64,000 bases of DNA from Pseudomonas sp. B6002 (lineage in GTDB: Bacteria > Pseudomonadota > Gammaproteobacteria > Pseudomonadales > Pseudomonadaceae): the NCBI RefSeq assembly GCF_013385985.1, contig NZ_JACAOY010000002.1, positions 124,001 through 188,000 of the forward strand, given 5' to 3'. The notes below the pieces were generated by a model. It was not told where the DNA came from, did no database searches, and saw only the letters and a program-made list of their open reading frames with translations. This document shows positions 62,289 through 64,000 of this stretch, piece after piece. Each line of letters begins with the position of its first letter. Within the stretch, counting starts at the first letter, position 1. The translations under genes were made by a program, and so were the position numbers.

Positions 62289-62953
62289 TCACCTGCACCG
62301 CTTTGCGCTGGGGCGCTCCTGGCCAACCGCTGACGCCCGCCATTGATCTCACCTTGGAGAAAGGCAGCCTCACCGGCGTGATCGGCGCCAACGGCACCGG
62401 CAAAAGCAGCCTGCTCAAAGTCATCGCCGGCCTGCAAAAGCCACTGGCAGGGAAAGTCACCGTGGATGTTCCACGCCGTGGTGGCTTGTCGTTCCTGCCC
62501 CAGCAACAACACCTCGACCGCCAGTTCCCTATCAGCCTGCAAGAGCTGGTGGCCGCTGGCTTCTGGGGCACCAAGCTGACCCCGGAGCAGCGCAACCAGC
62601 GCCTACAAGCGGTGCTGGAAGACTGGTGCCTCAGCGGCCTCGAACATCGCCCATTAATGGCGTTATCGGGTGGCGAACTGCAACGCGCCCTGCTCGCCCG
62701 CATGAGCCTGGCCGAAGCGCCGGTATTGCTGCTGGATGAGCCCCACGCCGCCCTCGATGAAGAAGGCCAGGCCCTGTGCTGGAAACACGTACACGCCTGG
62801 CACGATCAAGGCCGCACCGTGGTGATCGTGTGCCATGACCTCGCCTCCGTGCGCCATCACACCCAGCAAGTGGTTCAAATCAAAAGCACCGGCTGCGTGT
62901 TCGGCCCAAGCAAAGAACTGATTCGCCCGCAACCGCACATGCAGGTGGCCTGA
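62285..62953 (+). CDS. Metal ABC transporter ATP-binding protein (ZnuC/AztA-like)
   Basis: A 222-residue ATPase energising the adjacent permease. Walker A 'GANGTGKSS' (34-42), signature 'LSGGELQRA' (near 127), Walker B 'VLLLDEPHAALDEE' (near 147-158) and H-loop 'IVCHDLASV' (near 184). It is in a Zur-controlled operon with folE2, the permease and a cluster A-I binding protein, so zinc is the most likely substrate; manganese is the alternative for this family. The start is coupled to the folE2 stop. Confidence 0.9.
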   Translation: MITCTALRWGAPGQPLTPAIDLTLEKGSLTGVIGANGTGKSSLLKVIAGLQKPLAGKVTVDVPRRGGLSFLPQQQHLDRQFPISLQELVAAGFWGTKLTPEQRNQRLQAVLEDWCLSGLEHRPLMALSGGELQRALLARMSLAEAPVLLLDEPHAALDEEGQALCWKHVHAWHDQGRTVVIVCHDLASVRHHTQQVVQIKSTGCVFGPSKELIRPQPHMQVA

Positions 62954-63819
62954 TGCACTTCGCCGCCCACCTGTGGATGCCGTTCTTCGATTTCGTCTTT
63001 ATGCGCCGCGCCCTGATCGGCGGCCTGGTGCTCGCCTGCAGCACCGCGCCACTCGGCGTGTTCCTGATCCTGCGCCGCATGAGCCTGATCGGCGACGCCG
63101 TGGCCCACGGCATCCTGCCCGGTGCCGCACTGGGCTTCTGGTTCGCCGGGCTCAGTCTGCCCGCCCTGACCATCGGCGGCCTCGGTGCCGGCCTGGGCAT
63201 GGCCGGGCTCTCGGCATGGATCACCCGCCGCACCGGGCTGCGTGAAGACGCCAGCCTCGCCGCCATCTACCCCATTTCCCTCGCGGCCGGCGTGCTCATC
63301 CTTGGCATCGCCGGCAAGCGCCTGGACCTGCTTCACCTGCTGTTCGGCTCTGCCCTGGCCGTGGACGAAACCACCCTCACCGGCATGTTGTGGGTCTCCG
63401 GGTTCAGCCTGATCGCCATGGCGGTGATCTACAAACCGCTGCTGCTGGACACCCTCGACCCGCTGTTCCTGCAAACCGTCAGCCGCCTGGGCCCGCTGGC
63501 TCATGGGTTGTTCCTGACCCTGGTGGTGCTGAACCTGGTGATCGGCTTCCAGGCCATCGGCGCCTTGATGGTCGTGGGTTTGATGATGTTGCCGGCCATT
63601 GCTTCACGCTTCTGGAGCCGGCGCCTGCCGGTGTTGATCGCGGTATCGGCGGTGCTGGGATGCCTGTCGGTGTGGTTCGGTTTGTTGCTGTCGTTCTACT
63701 ACTCACTGCCCAGCGGCCCGGCCATCGTGCTGGTGGCTGGCATTGGGTACCTGCTGTCTGTGGTTTTCGGTCCGGTGCACGGCTTGCTGCGCCGTCCGCC
63801 CTCTCTTACATCCCAATGA
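62953..63819 (+). CDS. Metal ABC transporter permease (ZnuB/AztB-like)
   Basis: A 288-residue integral membrane permease of the ABC-3 family with about eight hydrophobic segments. 'FMRRALIGGLVLACSTAPLGVFLILRRMSLIGDAVAHGILPGAALGFW' (N-terminal), 'REDASLAAIYPISLAAGVLILGI' and 'GFQAIGALMVVGLMMLPAIASRFW' (near 200) are typical. The last base of the ATPase stop is the first of its ATG (position 62953), so translation is coupled. Followed by the binding-protein gene after 11 bases. Confidence 0.92.
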   Translation: MHFAAHLWMPFFDFVFMRRALIGGLVLACSTAPLGVFLILRRMSLIGDAVAHGILPGAALGFWFAGLSLPALTIGGLGAGLGMAGLSAWITRRTGLREDASLAAIYPISLAAGVLILGIAGKRLDLLHLLFGSALAVDETTLTGMLWVSGFSLIAMAVIYKPLLLDTLDPLFLQTVSRLGPLAHGLFLTLVVLNLVIGFQAIGALMVVGLMMLPAIASRFWSRRLPVLIAVSAVLGCLSVWFGLLLSFYYSLPSGPAIVLVAGIGYLLSVVFGPVHGLLRRPPSLTSQ

Positions 63820-63830
63820 GGTGTTTCCCG

Positions 63831-64000
63831 ATGCGCGCTTTACTCGTGCTGTTCAGTCTGCTGCTGCCGTTGTCGATGGCCCAGGCCGCCGACAAACTCC
63901 AGGTGGTTACCAGCTTCAGTATTCTCGATGACATCACCCACCAGATCGGTGGCGATCACATCCAGATCAGCAACATGGTCGGCCCCGATTCCGACGCCCA
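63831..64000 (+). CDS. Metal ABC transporter substrate-binding protein, partial (cut by window end)
   Basis: Start of a cluster A-I periplasmic binding protein. Visible: signal peptide MRALLVLFSLLLPLSMAQAA (cleavage near 19), then 'LQVVTSFSILDDITHQIGGD' and 'ISNMVGPDSDA', where the family places its first metal-binding His right after DxD/A. Shine-Dalgarno TGAGGTG overlaps the permease stop. It completes the ATPase-permease-binding-protein set for zinc or manganese. About 250 residues are missing beyond the window. Confidence 0.88.
   Translation, partial: MRALLVLFSLLLPLSMAQAADKLQVVTSFSILDDITHQIGGDHIQISNMVGPDSDA

Overview
This window is chromosomal DNA of a fluorescent-group Pseudomonas. Evidence is the high-GC coding style, the PA5435-PA5443-like order (pycB, pycA, LysR, RpiR/HexR-like regulator, GGDEF/EAL protein, uvrD), the PA5534-PA5541-like zinc-starvation cluster, the long PstC/PstA forms, and six REP doublets (REPINs) of the type common in P. 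fluorescens. No rRNA, tRNA, CRISPR array, prophage or insertion sequence was seen. All functional statements come from reading motifs and remembered family knowledge; no search was run.

Layout. 0-5.5 kb: pstS-pstC-pstA phosphate uptake operon (minus strand) behind a Pho box. 5.5-8.2 kb: two tandem, closely related MFS/MHS-type permeases. 8.5-12.6 kb: housekeeping genes (hotdog thioesterase, hexose-6-phosphate mutarotase, DUF3299 protein, GlsB-like membrane protein, purEK with an attenuator-like leader). 12.9-18.3 kb: an aspartate/asparagine/alanine block (HypT-like LysR regulator, aspA, AGCS symporter, asparaginase). 18.4-28.6 kb: accessory block in which two large DUF6543/'dermonecrotic toxin domain'-like proteins (1533 and 761 aa, paralogous) flank an AraC regulator, an acetylpolyamine amidohydrolase and a polyamine-binding protein. 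28.7-32.1 kb: MocR-type regulator divergent from a PaiB-like protein and two GNAT acetyltransferases. 32.1-38.2 kb: second accessory block with a HipA/HTH toxin-antitoxin-like pair (toxin gene first), three phased operator-like repeats, a beta-helix autotransporter and a nearly passenger-less second autotransporter.

38.3-51.1 kb is conserved core: two-subunit pyruvate carboxylase with its divergent LysR regulator, a small basic protein, an RpiR-family regulator with a perfect palindromic operator, a PAS-GGDEF-EAL protein, uvrD (probably leaderless), a Tim44-like protein and a SMI1/KNR4 protein. 51.2-56.3 kb: KefB-like antiporter, a second thioesterase, a lipoprotein of unknown function, pdxY and a DUF3301 protein. 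56.3-64.0 kb is a zinc-limitation island: a COG0523 GTPase, DUF1826, zigA, dksA2, a small exported protein, an amidase, folE2 and a metal ABC transporter cut off by the window end. Two perfect 13-bp Zur-box palindromes (59595-59607 and 61347-61359) lie in its two divergent promoter regions. Several members replace or bypass zinc enzymes (FolE2 for FolE, DksA2 for DksA), while ZigA and the ABC transporter supply zinc.

The most unusual signals are: hairpins that pair out the Shine-Dalgarno and end right at the ATG of two surface/secreted-type genes (18404 and 36956); three TGCA-N6-TGCA repeats spaced 41-42 bp in front of hipA; a 12-bp-period array of DnaA-box-like 9-mers inside the MocR regulator's linker; and an intrinsic-terminator structure in the purE leader.
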